From Cybelea sp963824595 (lineage in GTDB: Bacteria; Vulcanimicrobiota; Vulcanimicrobiia; Vulcanimicrobiales; Vulcanimicrobiaceae): 64,000 nt of DNA. The stretch covers positions 372,001 to 436,000 of the forward strand of contig CAWGPY010000001.1 in NCBI GenBank assembly GCA_963824595.1, written 5' to 3'. This document shows positions 1 to 8,482 of this stretch, in pieces; the stretch's first letter is position 1; every line of letters starts with the position of its first letter. The position numbers and the translations under genes are program-made. The notes beneath the pieces are model-generated. The model was not told the DNA's origin and made no database searches. It worked only from the letters and a program-made list of their open reading frames with translations.

Positions 1-2
1 AA

Positions 3-176
3 AAAGAGTACACGGTCGTGATCGTGACGCACTCGATGCAGCAGGCGGCGCGCATCAGCGACAACACCGCCTTCTTTCTGCTCGGCGAACTGCTCGAGAC
101 CGACACGACCGCGACGATCTTCACCAAGCCGCGGGACAAGCGCACCGAGGACTACATCACCGGCCGCTACGGTTAG
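3..176 (+). CDS. pstB: Phosphate ABC transporter ATP-binding protein PstB, C-terminal end (5' truncated by window)
   Basis: The last 57 residues of the ATPase of the PstSCAB high-affinity phosphate importer, acting on the inner face of the cytoplasmic membrane. Visible are the H-loop stretch VIVTHSMQQAAR, the segment FFLLGELLE, and the family's nearly invariant tail EDYITGRYG before TAG. The reading frame is open to the window edge, so the Walker motifs lie upstream. The tail matches PstB rather than other ABC ATPases closely enough for a confident name. It sits upstream of two outer-membrane barrel genes in the same direction. Confidence 0.9.
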   Translation, partial: KEYTVVIVTHSMQQAARISDNTAFFLLGELLETDTTATIFTKPRDKRTEDYITGRYG

Positions 177-300
177 CTCGGTCGCCAAGCTAGCAAGCAG
201 GCGCATAACGCGGTCATCGCGCTTAACCGCGTCTTAATCGGCGAGCGCTAGACTAATTGCAGTGCACACACTCCTTCCCACACGAGGAGACTAGGTAACC

Positions 301-2391
301 GTGTCATTTTTGTTGGTTCGCGCCGCCATCGTTGCGGCGGCGATCGTTCTGGGCGCTTCCGCGCTGGCACCGGCGGCAACACAGGCAACACCGGTCGCGC
401 AGGCGGACGCAACACCCGATTTCGGATCGCCCCCCTCGGGCCAAATCCCGATCCTCTACAACGACCGCCACGTGTATTCCAAGCCCGACGTGCTCAAGCA
501 AGGGCGCGTGCTCGCCGCACTCGCACGCAACGGCACGATCTACGTGCCGTTGCGCTCGATGTTCGAGCAGATGGGCGCGGCGGTCTCGTTCGATCCGTCG
601 AGCCAGATGGCGACGGTCTCGAAGCCCGGCGCCGAGGTCAAGGTGACCGTCGGCAAACCGGAAGTCATCGTCAATGGCGAGTCGCGCCCGCTCGACGTTC
701 CGCCGATCGTCGTCAACGGCGTGGTGATGGTTCCGATCCGCGTCATCTCCGAAGGCATGGGTGCCTACGTGCAGTGGGTTCCCGATCGGCGTCTGGTCGT
801 GGTGCGGTACATCCCGGCCACGCCGCCGCCTCCGACCGAAGCGCCGCCGCCGCCGCCCGTTCCGACCGCGACGCTCGCGCCGCCGCCGCCGACACCCAAT
901 CCCCTCAAGCTCGGCGGCTATTTCCGCTCGTACTACTTCACGCGGCAGAACGCGTCGAACAACCCGGGTACGGAGTTCAATTTCTCGCCCGGCGCCAAGT
1001 ACAATTCGAACGGCGTTAACCAGGCGACGTGGAACAGCGCGATCGCCGTTCACGGCGACTACGCCTTCGGCACCTCCGGCTGGGACATCGGCGGCACGTA
1101 CCTCTACGCGAACCCAATCGATGGACCGTGCGTCGTGCCCGCCAACCACGCGAAGGGCGCGGTCTGCGTCTCGCAGACGCCGCCCAACACGAACGCCGAC
1201 GATACGCTGCCCGGCTTCACGATGAGCACCTTCTACGAAGCCTACCTGAAGTACAAGGCGCACGGATTCGACGGCGCACTCGGCAACGTGCTGTTCAACA
1301 CGCCGTGGGCCAACCCGTCGGACTCGCGGCTCAAGCCGGCTGCCTTCCAGGGCGCCTACCTGAGCTATACCGCGCCCTCGTTCTGGACCATCGAAGGCGC
1401 CGACATGCTGACCTTCGAGAACCGCACCAGCTCGGACTTCAGTCATCAGACGCTGCTGACGAGCTATCCCGCCGGAAACCCCGGGCTGGCCTCGAATATC
1501 TTCGTCCCCAACGGCAACGGCATCAACACCAACGGGTTCACGATGGGCAAGCTCGGCTACGCCAACCCGGCGGGCATCTCCGCAAACGGATACTTCTATG
1601 GCGTCAGCGACATCGTGACCATGTGGTGGGGCGATGCCAAATATACGTTCGGCGGCAGCCGGTTCGCCCCGTACGTCGCCCTGCAGGGCGGCTCGGAGAG
1701 CAACAACGGCAAGTCGTACATCGGAAAGATCGACAGCCAGGTCTTCGGAGCGCAGATCGGGGCCAACGTCACGAAGAACATCGGCGTGGCGCTCGGCTAC
1801 GATCAAATCCCGTGGAAGAACGATACGGTCTTTCTGCCGAAGAACGTCACCTGCAGCAATACGAACTATCAGATCACCGCGAAGGGTGCGACGCTGGCGT
1901 ACTTGCTCCCGTCGAACGCGGCGCAGTGCTTCAACAACCCCAACGGAACGGCGCAAGTCTACTACGGCGGATGGGCGAGCCCGTACACCGACGCCTATGC
2001 GACCGATCCGCTCTTCACGACGCAGATCTCGCAAGGCATGGCCGACCGGCGCGCTCCGGGCACGTCGTGGAAGGCCGCGCTGACGTTTACGTCCACGAAC
2101 AAGCGCTGGGTCTTCATCGCGAGCGATGCGTGGTACAATTACGGCAACGCGCTCGCTTCGGAGAACACGAACGAGTGGAACCTCGACGGTCAGTATCACT
2201 TCAGCCCCGTCGGCAAGGGTCCGTATCGCGGTCTCTTGTTGCGGTATCGCTACGCGCAGCGCTCGCTGTCGAACACGTTCTGCGGTGCGTCGGACACGAC
2301 GTGCCCGGGCGGCACACCGGTCGGCTCGAGCGACCTCGGTGGACTTCCCCTGTTCAAGTACAATCGCGCCCAGCTCGAGTACGACTTCTAG
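301..2391 (+). CDS. Outer-membrane beta-barrel protein with copper-amine-oxidase-N (stalk-like) domain, copy 1
   Basis: 696 residues. A signal peptide spans about 1-36 (hydrophobic core AAIVAAAIVLGASALA). Residues about 48-170 form a copper amine oxidase N-terminal type domain (PF07833-like), with the motifs YVPLRSMFEQMG and VPIRVISEGMG. A Pro-rich linker follows at about 173-202. Residues 205-696 show alternating aromatic/polar strands and end in YNRAQLEYDF; a C-terminal Phe is typical of outer-membrane barrels. The inferred role is a porin with a periplasmic or surface anchoring domain. The GTG start is chosen because a GAGGAG-like ribosome site lies just upstream and the signal peptide begins there. 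A close paralogue follows directly after a terminator. Substrate is unknown; neighbours are phosphate and sulfate importers. Confidence 0.75.
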   Translation: MSFLLVRAAIVAAAIVLGASALAPAATQATPVAQADATPDFGSPPSGQIPILYNDRHVYSKPDVLKQGRVLAALARNGTIYVPLRSMFEQMGAAVSFDPSSQMATVSKPGAEVKVTVGKPEVIVNGESRPLDVPPIVVNGVVMVPIRVISEGMGAYVQWVPDRRLVVVRYIPATPPPPTEAPPPPPVPTATLAPPPPTPNPLKLGGYFRSYYFTRQNASNNPGTEFNFSPGAKYNSNGVNQATWNSAIAVHGDYAFGTSGWDIGGTYLYANPIDGPCVVPANHAKGAVCVSQTPPNTNADDTLPGFTMSTFYEAYLKYKAHGFDGALGNVLFNTPWANPSDSRLKPAAFQGAYLSYTAPSFWTIEGADMLTFENRTSSDFSHQTLLTSYPAGNPGLASNIFVPNGNGINTNGFTMGKLGYANPAGISANGYFYGVSDIVTMWWGDAKYTFGGSRFAPYVALQGGSESNNGKSYIGKIDSQVFGAQIGANVTKNIGVALGYDQIPWKNDTVFLPKNVTCSNTNYQITAKGATLAYLLPSNAAQCFNNPNGTAQVYYGGWASPYTDAYATDPLFTTQISQGMADRRAPGTSWKAALTFTSTNKRWVFIASDAWYNYGNALASENTNEWNLDGQYHFSPVGKGPYRGLLLRYRYAQRSLSNTFCGASDTTCPGGTPVGSSDLGGLPLFKYNRAQLEYDF

Positions 2392-2420
2392 ACCTCGACC
2401 CTTCGAAACGCACGAAGAGG

Positions 2421-2455
2421 GCCCGGCCGGACATCCCGGCCGGGCTATTTTTTTT
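2421..2455 (+). terminator. Rho-independent terminator
   Basis: A perfect 10-bp stem (GCCCGGCCGG / CCGGCCGGGC) with a 5-nt loop, followed by TATTTTTTTT. It lies 29 nt after the stop of the first barrel gene, so the two paralogues are probably transcribed separately. Confidence 0.93.
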
Positions 2456-2543
2456 CATACGCAGAAGGATTAGTAACCCAAGTCATCAATTGCAAGAAAA
2501 AGTGATTTGAGTCAATTCTGATAAAAGGAGGTTCCTGCTCGCG

Positions 2544-4646
2544 ATGAAGGTGGTTATAACGGTCGCCCTGGCTTGGGGCGTCGTGGCGGTGAGCCCGATT
2601 TCGGCCCCGGCGGCAACCGAGGAAGCGCCGATGGCCCAGGCGGGCTCGACGCCGGCGGCCGATTTCGGATCGCCACCGTCCGGGGCGATCCCGCTTCTCT
2701 ACAACGACCGTCACGTCTATGCCACGCCCGACACCCTCAAGCAGGGGCGAGTGCTGGCCGCACTCGCGCGCGGCGGAACGATTTACGTCCCGTTGCGTTC
2801 GATGTTCGAGCAGATGGGAGCCTCGGTCTCGTTCGACTCTGCGGGGCGTACCGCCACCATCTCCAAACCCGGCGCGGAAGTCGTGGTGACCGTCGGTAAG
2901 CCCGCGGTCATCGTCAACGGCGAATCGCGGCCCCTCGACGTTCCGCCGATCGTGTACCACGGCGTGGTGCTGGTGCCGATCCGCGTGATCTCCGAGGGTA
3001 TGGGTGCCTACGTCCAGTGGGTTCCCGACAGGCGTTTGGTCGTCGTACGATACGTACCCGCGCCGCCGCCGCCGACGGAGGCTCCTCCGCCTCCGCGGCC
3101 CGTTCCCGAGGCGACGCTTGCGCCGCCGAAGCCGACGCCCAATCCACTGCGTCTCGGCGGCTTCTTCCGCTCGTACTACTTCACGCGGCAGAACGCAACG
3201 AACAACCCCGGCACGCAGTTCGACTTCTCGCCCGGCGCCAAGTACGTTTCAAACGGCGTAAACCAGGCTTCGTGGAACAGCGCCATCGCGCTTCACGGCG
3301 ATTACGATTTTCCAAACTCTGGGTGGGGCGTCGGCGGCACGTATCTCTATGCCAATCCGATGGACGGGCCGTGCGTCGTGGCGCAGAACCATCTCAAGAA
3401 CGCGCCCGCGCCGTCGCCGAACTGCGTGCAGCAGGTACCGCCGAATACCAATCCCGACGATACGCTTCCGGGATTTACCCTGAGCACGTTCTATGAAGCG
3501 TACGTCAAATATAGCGGGCACGGCTGGAACGGCACTTTTGGAAATCAACTGTTCAACACCCCCTGGGCGCGGCCGGCCGACGTGCGCCTCAAGCCCGCGG
3601 CGTTCGAAGGCGGTGACCTAAGCTACACCTGGCCGAACGGTCTCAGCATCGAGGGCGCCGACATGTTGGCGTTCGAGCCAAGGACGAGCTCCGCGTTTTC
3701 TCGCCAGACGCTGTTGACCGGATATCCGGCCGGCAACAGCGGACTGCCTTCCAACATCAACGTGCCCGGCGGTCAGGGTATCGACACCAACGGATTGGGC
3801 TACGGACGAGTAGGCTATGCCGGGCATGACCTATCGGTCAACGGATACTTTTATGGCGTTAGCGATATCGTCAACATCTGGTGGTTCGACGGGCAGTATA
3901 CCCTTAATTCCAGCCGGTGGGCACCCTTCATCGCGTTGCAGGGGGGAACCGAAGCGAATGCCGGCGCTTCGGTCATCGGCAAAATTCAGAGCGAAAGCAT
4001 CGGCGCGCAGCTCGGAGCGAATCTAACGCGCAACGTCCAGCTTACCGTTGGTTACGATTCGATCCCGTGGCGATCCGATTCGGTCTTCCTGCCCTCAGGC
4101 GTAAGCTGCAGCAATACCAACCATCAGATAACCGCCAAGGGAACGACCTTCGCATATTTCCTGCCACTCAACGTCGGACAATGCGAAACGAGCCCCAACG
4201 GGAGGACTCAAATCTACTACGGTGGTTGGGCCAGCCCGTACACCGACAACTACGCGAACGACGCGTTCTTCACGACGAGCCCGACGCAGGGTATGGCGGA
4301 TCGCCGGGCGCCAGGTACTTCCTGGAAGGTCGGCATGCAATACACCTCGACCGATCGCAAGTGGATCTTCATCGCTTCGGACGCATGGTACAACTACGGC
4401 AACGCGCTGGCGCCTCAGTACACGAATCTGTGGGTGCTGGACGGTCAATACCACTTTAGTCAAGCGAAGAAGGGACCGTACCGCGGGTTATTGCTGCGCT
4501 ATCGCTACATCGAGCGCGCGCAATCGAATACGTACTGCGGAGCCGCCGGGACCAATTGCCCCCCGGGAACGCCCAACGGTTCATCATATTTGGGCGGACT
4601 GCCGATCTTCAAATACAATCGCGCTATGCTGGAGTACGACTTCTAA
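2544..4646 (+). CDS. Outer-membrane beta-barrel protein with copper-amine-oxidase-N domain, copy 2
   Basis: 700 residues, a paralogue of the preceding gene along its whole length. It has a signal peptide (about 1-28), a copper-amine-oxidase-N-like domain with YVPLRSMFEQMG and VPIRVISEGMG, a Pro-rich linker (about 173-200), and a barrel ending YNRAMLEYDF. The ATG start has a strong ribosome site AAAGGAGG at 2524-2531. It lacks an obvious terminator before the sulfate-binding protein gene, which starts 2 nt after its stop, so it may be cotranscribed with the sulfate importer. From this context I infer a role as an outer-membrane channel for an anion such as sulfate; no residue proves that. Confidence 0.75.
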   Translation: MKVVITVALAWGVVAVSPISAPAATEEAPMAQAGSTPAADFGSPPSGAIPLLYNDRHVYATPDTLKQGRVLAALARGGTIYVPLRSMFEQMGASVSFDSAGRTATISKPGAEVVVTVGKPAVIVNGESRPLDVPPIVYHGVVLVPIRVISEGMGAYVQWVPDRRLVVVRYVPAPPPPTEAPPPPRPVPEATLAPPKPTPNPLRLGGFFRSYYFTRQNATNNPGTQFDFSPGAKYVSNGVNQASWNSAIALHGDYDFPNSGWGVGGTYLYANPMDGPCVVAQNHLKNAPAPSPNCVQQVPPNTNPDDTLPGFTLSTFYEAYVKYSGHGWNGTFGNQLFNTPWARPADVRLKPAAFEGGDLSYTWPNGLSIEGADMLAFEPRTSSAFSRQTLLTGYPAGNSGLPSNINVPGGQGIDTNGLGYGRVGYAGHDLSVNGYFYGVSDIVNIWWFDGQYTLNSSRWAPFIALQGGTEANAGASVIGKIQSESIGAQLGANLTRNVQLTVGYDSIPWRSDSVFLPSGVSCSNTNHQITAKGTTFAYFLPLNVGQCETSPNGRTQIYYGGWASPYTDNYANDAFFTTSPTQGMADRRAPGTSWKVGMQYTSTDRKWIFIASDAWYNYGNALAPQYTNLWVLDGQYHFSQAKKGPYRGLLLRYRYIERAQSNTYCGAAGTNCPPGTPNGSSYLGGLPIFKYNRAMLEYDF

Positions 4647-4648
4647 TC

Positions 4649-5686
4649 ATGAAGAACGCAAACACGAAACGGACCTTGAGGGCGGCGCTCCTCCTCGTCG
4701 CCCTCTCGGCGGCGGTCTCGGGGGCGAGCCTCGCCGCGCAGCCTCCGCCGCCGGCGACGATCCTCAACGTTTCCTACGACCCGACGCGCGAGCTGTACGA
4801 CGACTATAACGCCGTCTTCGCCAAGTATTGGAAGAAGAAGACCGGTCAAGACGTCACCGTGCAGCAGTCCAACGGCGGCTCCGGAAAGCAAGCCCGGGCC
4901 GTCATCGACGGCCTGGCGGCCGACGTCGTCACGCTCGCGCTTGCCTACGACATCGACGCGATCTCGCAAAAGGCAAAGCTGCTGCCGCCCAACTGGCAGA
5001 CGCGCCTGCCGTATAAGAGCACGCCGTATACGTCCACGATCGTCCTCCTCGTGCGGCAGGGCAATCCCAAGCACATCCGCGATTGGGACGACCTGGTGAA
5101 GCCCGGTGTTTCGGTCATCACGCCGAATCCCAAGACGTCCGGCGGTGCGCGCTGGAACTTCCTGGCGGCGTGGGCGTACGCGACGAGCCGGCCGGGCGGC
5201 AACGCCGCATCGGCCAAGGCGTTCGTCACGAAGCTCTACAAGAACGTGCCGGTCCTCGACTCGGGCGCCCGCGGCTCGACGACGACGTTCGTCGAGCGCG
5301 GGATCGGCGACGTCGAGATCGCGTGGGAGAACGACGCGTTGCTGGCCGTCAACAAGCTGGGCAGAGGGCGCTTCGAGATCGTGCGTCCCTCGCTGAGCAT
5401 CCTCGCCGAGCCGCCGGTGGCGCTCGTGGACGCCGTCGTCGCCAAGAAGGGGACCCGCGCGGTCGCTCAGGGATACCTGGACTACCTCTTCTCGCCTCAG
5501 GCGCAAGAGATCATTGCCCGCCACTACTTCCGGCCGCGGCTCGCCGCGGTCGCGAAGAAGTACGCGGCGCAGTTTCCGGCGATGAAGCTGGTCGACATCG
5601 ATCGCTTCGGCGGTTGGACGAAGGCGCAGCGGGCGTACTTCGCCGACGGCGGCGTGTTCGACCAAATCTATCAGTCGAATCAGTAA
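4649..5686 (+). CDS. sbp: Sulfate/thiosulfate ABC transporter substrate-binding protein
   Basis: 345 residues. Periplasmic binding protein that delivers sulfate or thiosulfate to CysTWA. The signal peptide is at about 1-31. Family signatures visible include NVSYDPTRELY at the mature N-terminus, GGSGKQARAVIDGL, and the NPKTSGGARWNFLAAWAYA segment of the ligand site. The length matches Sbp/CysP. The start is the ATG two bases after the barrel gene stop; a longer frame upstream lies within the barrel gene and lacks a signal peptide. First gene of a tight four-gene importer operon. Whether it is Sbp (sulfate) or CysP (thiosulfate) cannot be decided. Confidence 0.93.
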   Translation: MKNANTKRTLRAALLLVALSAAVSGASLAAQPPPPATILNVSYDPTRELYDDYNAVFAKYWKKKTGQDVTVQQSNGGSGKQARAVIDGLAADVVTLALAYDIDAISQKAKLLPPNWQTRLPYKSTPYTSTIVLLVRQGNPKHIRDWDDLVKPGVSVITPNPKTSGGARWNFLAAWAYATSRPGGNAASAKAFVTKLYKNVPVLDSGARGSTTTFVERGIGDVEIAWENDALLAVNKLGRGRFEIVRPSLSILAEPPVALVDAVVAKKGTRAVAQGYLDYLFSPQAQEIIARHYFRPRLAAVAKKYAAQFPAMKLVDIDRFGGWTKAQRAYFADGGVFDQIYQSNQ

Positions 5687-5687
5687 C

Positions 5688-6575
5688 ATGCTCGTCAAGT
5701 TCGGCCTACGTCGCCGCAGCATCATTCCGGGGTTCGGGTTGACGCTCGGATTCACGCTGGTCTATCTGTCGCTGATCGTGCTGATTCCGGTGGCGGCGAC
5801 GTTCGTCGAGACCTCGAAGATCGGGTGGCACGCCTTCTGGCGAATCGTCACGACGCCGCGCGCGATCGCGTCGTACGAGCTCTCGTTCGGCGCGTCGCTC
5901 CTCGGGGCGGCGATCAACCTCGTGATGGGAACGCTGGTCGCGTGGGTGCTCGTGCGATATCGCTTTCCGGCAAAGCGCTTGCTCGACTCGCTGGTGGACT
6001 TGCCGTTCGCGCTGCCCACCGCGGTCGCCGGGATCGCGCTCACCACGCTCTACGCGTCGAACGGATGGTTCGGCCACACGCTGGCGCAACTCGGAATCCA
6101 CGTTGCGTTCACGCGTCTGGGCATCGTCGTGGCGCTCACGTTCATCGGTTTGCCCTTCGTGGTGCGAACGGTGCAGCCGGTGCTCGAGGACCTGGACAAG
6201 GAGCTCGAGGAGGTGGCGGCGAGTCTCGGCGCGTCGCGCCTCCAAACGTTCGTACGCGTGCTGTTTCCGGGGATCGCTCCCGCCGCGCTCACCGGGTTCG
6301 CGCTCGCCTTCGCGCGTGGAGTCGGCGAATACGGCTCGGTGATCTTCATCGCCGGCAACATGCCGATGCGCACCGAGATCACGCCGCTGCTGATCGTTAC
6401 GAAGCTCGAGGAATACGACTATGCGGGGGCGACCGCCATCGCGGTCGTCATGCTGGTGATCTCGTTCGTTCTGCTCGTGGCGATCAACGCGCTCCAGCGC
6501 TGGAGCGCGCGGCGAGAGAGCGCCGATGCCCCGGCCGCGGTGGCGTTGACGCCCGCACTGGCCGCCAATGGTTAG
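5688..6575 (+). CDS. cysT: Sulfate ABC transporter permease CysT (CysU)
   Basis: 295 residues. Integral membrane permease with about six hydrophobic segments. It has the EAA-loop, ELEEVAASLGASRLQTFVRVLFPGIAPA, that contacts the ATPase, and the family stretch PLLIVTKLEEYDYAGAT. It starts one base after the binding-protein stop and overlaps cysW by 8 bp (ATGGTTAG), which indicates translational coupling. It forms the transmembrane channel with CysW. Confidence 0.93.
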   Translation: MLVKFGLRRRSIIPGFGLTLGFTLVYLSLIVLIPVAATFVETSKIGWHAFWRIVTTPRAIASYELSFGASLLGAAINLVMGTLVAWVLVRYRFPAKRLLDSLVDLPFALPTAVAGIALTTLYASNGWFGHTLAQLGIHVAFTRLGIVVALTFIGLPFVVRTVQPVLEDLDKELEEVAASLGASRLQTFVRVLFPGIAPAALTGFALAFARGVGEYGSVIFIAGNMPMRTEITPLLIVTKLEEYDYAGATAIAVVMLVISFVLLVAINALQRWSARRESADAPAAVALTPALAANG

Positions 6576-7425
6576 CGCCCTGCCGGGGCGCACCGTCACG
6601 GCGGTCACCGAGTCGGCGGCCGTCCGCGGCCTGCTGATCGGCATCGCGGTCGCGTTCCTGGGCGCCTTCCTCGTGGCGCCCCTGCTGCTCGTGTTCGTGA
6701 CGGCGTTCGGTCAGGGAGTTGCGGCATATCTGCAAAGCTTCGCCAATCCCGATACGCTGTCGGCCATACGCTTGACGCTGATCGCCGCCGGGATCGCGGT
6801 GCCGGCGAACCTGGTCTTCGGCGTCGCCGCGGCGTGGGCCATCGGCAAGTTCGAGTTCGCCGGCAAGAGCCTGCTGATCTCGCTGATCGATCTCCCGTTC
6901 TCGATCTCGCCCGTCGTGGCCGGGCTGACGTACGTGCTGCTCTTCGGCGCGCAGGGACTGCTGGGACCGTGGCTGGCGGCCCACGACGTCAAGATCATCT
7001 TCGCCGTGCCGGGCATCGTGCTGGCCACGATCTTCGTCACGTTTCCGTTCATCGCGCGCGAGCTGCTGCCGCTCATCGCGGTTCAGGGCAACGACGAAGA
7101 GGAGGCCGCGCTGACGCTCGGCGCGAGCGGGTGGCAAACGTTCCTGCGCGTGACGCTGCCCAACGTCAAGTGGGCCCTGCTCTACGGCGTCATTCTGTGC
7201 AACGCGCGCGCAATGGGCGAGTTCGGCGCGGTGTCCGTCGTCTCGGGTCACATCCGCGGGCTGACGGATACCATGCCGCTGCAAATCGAAGTGCTGTATA
7301 ACGATTACTTGTTCGTGCCCGCGTTCGCGGTCGCGTCGCTCCTCGCGCTGCTGGCGCTCGCCACGCTGGTGCTCAAGAGCCTCGTCGAGTGGCGCGCGCA
7401 CGGGGTCGCAGAGAAGGTCGCATGA
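6568..7425 (+). CDS. cysW: Sulfate ABC transporter permease CysW
   Basis: 285 residues. Second permease of the sulfate importer. It has several membrane segments, the EAA loop EEAALTLGASGWQTFLRVTLPN, and the CysW-typical region ARAMGEFGAVSVVSGHIRG followed by TMPLQIEVLYNDY. It overlaps cysT upstream and shares an ATGA overlap with cysA downstream. Confidence 0.94.
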   Translation: MVSALPGRTVTAVTESAAVRGLLIGIAVAFLGAFLVAPLLLVFVTAFGQGVAAYLQSFANPDTLSAIRLTLIAAGIAVPANLVFGVAAAWAIGKFEFAGKSLLISLIDLPFSISPVVAGLTYVLLFGAQGLLGPWLAAHDVKIIFAVPGIVLATIFVTFPFIARELLPLIAVQGNDEEEAALTLGASGWQTFLRVTLPNVKWALLYGVILCNARAMGEFGAVSVVSGHIRGLTDTMPLQIEVLYNDYLFVPAFAVASLLALLALATLVLKSLVEWRAHGVAEKVA

Positions 7426-8447
7426 GCATCACCGTTCGCCAGATCACGAAGAAGTTCGGGCACTTCGCGGCCCTCGACGCCGTCGATCTCGATATCCCGC
7501 GCGGGCGGTTGGTGGCGCTGCTCGGGCCGTCGGGCTCGGGTAAGACGACGCTGCTGCGCATCATCGCCGGCCTCGAAACGGCCGACTCGGGCAAGGTACG
7601 GTTCGACGGCCAGGACTTCAGCAGCCGCAGCGCGCGCGAGCGCCGCGTCGGCTTCGTCTTTCAACACTACGCGCTCTTCCGCCACATGACCGTCTTCGAG
7701 AACGTCGCCTTCGGACTGCGAGTGCGTCCCCGCGGCACGCGGCCCGCGGCGCAACGTATCCGCGAACGCGTCGGCGAGCTGCTCGAGCTCATCCAGCTGC
7801 GAAATCAGGCGGGACGTTATCCGTCGCAGCTGTCGGGCGGACAGCGTCAACGGGTCGCCCTGGCGCGAGCCCTGGCGGTCGAGCCCAGCGTCCTGTTGCT
7901 GGACGAGCCGTTCGGCGCGCTCGACGCGAAGGTGCGCCTGGAGCTGCGCCGGTGGCTGCGCCAACTGCACGACGAGGTCGGGGTGACCAGCGTCTTCGTG
8001 ACGCACGATCAAGACGAGGCGCTCGAGGTCGCCGATCAGGTCGCCGTGATGAATCGCGGCAAGATCGAGCAGGTCGGCACGCCCGACGATGTATATCACC
8101 GCCCCGCCACGTCGTTCGTCTACAACTTCCTCGGCAACGTCAACCTGTTCCACGGACGCATTGACGATGGAACGGCGCGCATTCACCGCGAGGAGACCGG
8201 CCATCTCGTGTTCGTGCGTCCGCACGCGCTGGAGATCGCGCGGCAGCCCAACGGCGCCGACCACTTCAGGGCCAAAACGAAGCACATCAACGCGGCCGGT
8301 CCACTGGTCAAGATCGAGGCGATCACCGAGTGGGGTGCGGTCGTCCACGTCGAGATGCCGCAAGAGCGCTTCCGCGCGCTCGACCTCCGCACCGACGAAG
8401 AGGTGTTCATCACTCCGCGCGATCTCGCCGTTTTCGCAAAGGAGTAG
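7422..8447 (+). CDS. cysA: Sulfate/thiosulfate ABC transporter ATP-binding protein CysA
   Basis: 341 residues. ATPase that powers sulfate uptake. It has Walker A GPSGSGKTT, Q-loop FVFQHYALF, ABC signature LSGGQRQRVALARALA, Walker B VLLLDEPFGALDAK and H-loop FVTHDQDEALE. A C-terminal TOBE-like regulatory domain (about 240-341) contains the segment FVRPHALEI. The ATG start overlaps the cysW stop by four bases. An in-frame ATG-less extension upstream is inside cysW and is not used. It is the last gene of the importer operon. Confidence 0.95.
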   Translation: MSITVRQITKKFGHFAALDAVDLDIPRGRLVALLGPSGSGKTTLLRIIAGLETADSGKVRFDGQDFSSRSARERRVGFVFQHYALFRHMTVFENVAFGLRVRPRGTRPAAQRIRERVGELLELIQLRNQAGRYPSQLSGGQRQRVALARALAVEPSVLLLDEPFGALDAKVRLELRRWLRQLHDEVGVTSVFVTHDQDEALEVADQVAVMNRGKIEQVGTPDDVYHRPATSFVYNFLGNVNLFHGRIDDGTARIHREETGHLVFVRPHALEIARQPNGADHFRAKTKHINAAGPLVKIEAITEWGAVVHVEMPQERFRALDLRTDEEVFITPRDLAVFAKE

Positions 8448-8482
8448 GTTTCCCGGGGCTTCCGTGAAATTACGGGGCCCTC

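Noticed and set aside
208..232. Hairpin ACGCGGT / ACCGCGT after pstB as a terminator
   Set aside because: Only a 7-bp stem with an 11-nt loop and no T-run; too weak to call.
304..2199. Long open frame on the minus strand opposite the first barrel gene (631 codons)
   Set aside because: Arg-rich shadow typical of high-GC DNA; the plus strand encodes a clear signal peptide, domain and barrel.
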